Positions 63,776 to 64,000 of a stretch of 64,000 bases of DNA are shown piece after piece. A model generated the notes under the pieces. It did no database searches. It was not told the origin of the DNA and saw only the letters and a list, made by a program, of their open reading frames with translations. The translations under genes were made by a program, and so were the position numbers. Each line of letters begins with the position of its first letter. The first letter of the stretch is position 1. The stretch is from an uncultured Nitriliruptoraceae bacterium (GTDB lineage Bacteria > Actinomycetota > Nitriliruptoria > Nitriliruptorales > Nitriliruptoraceae), in the NCBI GenBank assembly GCA_913060655.1, contig CAJXTG010000002.1, forward strand, positions 54,289 to 118,288, read 5' to 3'.

Positions 63776-64000
63776 TCAGCGCCGCGTCAGCGGCTTGTAG
63801 CGCACGCGGGTGGGGTTGAGCGCGTCGTCGCCCTTGCGGCGGCGGAGGTCCTCGACGTACTCGGAGTAGCCGCCGGGGAACCAGGTGACCTCCGAGTCGC
63901 CCTCGAACGCGAGGATGTGGGTCGCGACCCGGTCGAGGAACCAGCGGTCGTGGGAGGTGACGACGACGCAGCCGGCGAAGTCGAGCACCGCCTCCTCCAG
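63776..64000 (-). CDS. ettA: Energy-dependent translational throttle protein EttA, C-terminal fragment
   Basis: The last 74 codons of an ABC-F ATPase; the rest lies beyond the right edge. VVVTSHDRWFLDRVATHILAFEG is the H-loop and end of the second nucleotide-binding domain. GDSEVTWFPGGYSEYVEDLRRRKGDDALNPTRVRYKPLTRR matches the EttA C-terminus, including the terminal KPLTR. EttA binds the ribosomal E site and couples initiation to energy level. Confidence 0.9.
   Translation of the reverse strand: MEEAVLDFAGCVVVTSHDRWFLDRVATHILAFEGDSEVTWFPGGYSEYVEDLRRRKGDDALNPTRVRYKPLTRR

Overview
The window is about 64 kb of very GC-rich DNA carrying the core chromosome of a member of the Actinomycetota. Signature genes supporting this are an acyl-CoA carboxylase epsilon subunit, a TIGR03089-type protein, DUF501 and DUF4191 proteins, an RpfB-type resuscitation factor, a GlpR/SepX-like membrane protein and a RegX3/SenX3-type phosphate regulator. 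Gene order in several blocks (rsmI-tatD-rpfB-rsmA-ispE; galU-moeA next to 5-FCL-fmdB; eno-ftsB-DUF501-ppx) matches the pattern known from mycobacteria. I cannot name the genus. A short, B12-domain-less methylmalonyl-CoA mutase and a single-cytochrome succinate dehydrogenase would fit a deep-branching class, but that is a guess. No prophage, insertion sequence or CRISPR array is visible. Coding is nearly continuous: the longest gap is about 260 bp (7660-7919), so no gene-free stretch over 300 bp exists.

Layout. 1-11.3 kb: an LCP-like protein (cut by the left edge), a TIGR03089 protein, then acyl-CoA metabolism: acyl-CoA dehydrogenase, biotin ligase, carboxylase beta, epsilon and alpha subunits, two cupredoxin lipoproteins and a methylmalonyl-CoA mutase large subunit. 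11.3-17.7 kb: succinate dehydrogenase (sdhCAB, apparently one operon with the mutase), trpS, mdh and a methyltransferase. These genes form a route from propionyl-CoA through methylmalonyl-CoA and succinyl-CoA into the TCA cycle. 17.7-21 kb: purN-purH-folD and a tRNA with anticodon UAA. 21-28.4 kb: phosphate regulon (arsC, phoU, regX3-senX3, pstSCAB) with PHO-box-like repeats. 28.4-36.2 kb: NUDIX-YjeF fusion, ppx, DUF501, S1-domain protein, ftsB, eno, a small membrane protein, mazG and a parvulin-type lipoprotein. 36.2-38.5 kb: zinc uptake (zur, znuB, znuC). 38.5-53.7 kb: xth, an MFS transporter, mfd, DUF4191, pth, rplY, prs, glmU, tRNA-Gln, ispE, rsmA, rpfB, tatD, rsmI and tRNA-Ala. 53.7-62.2 kb: GlpR/SepX-like protein, moaC, moeA, galU, 5-FCL, fmdB, SAF protein, an SDR-DUF2867 protein, uppP and mobA. 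62.2-64 kb: a paralogous SDR-DUF2867 protein and the 3' end of an EttA-type ABC-F ATPase.

Regulation. A -10 motif of the form TAnnnT (TAGGCT, TACGCT, TAGCGT, TACCCT and similar) recurs before many genes. In six cases it lies only 6-7 nt from the start codon, which predicts leaderless mRNAs. Many genes overlap by 1-4 nt (ATGA, GTGA or TGATG), which indicates translational coupling. Clear operator-like sequences are a 19-bp palindrome between znuB and znuC, PHO-box repeats with 11-bp period before pstS and antisense to phoU, and a palindrome over the -35 region of the carboxylase alpha gene.

I did not find a clear-cut undescribed system. The best leads are the possible PHO-driven transcript antisense to phoU leading into regX3-senX3, the NUDIX-YjeF fusion, and the moeA/GlpR-like pair that may act in cell division.
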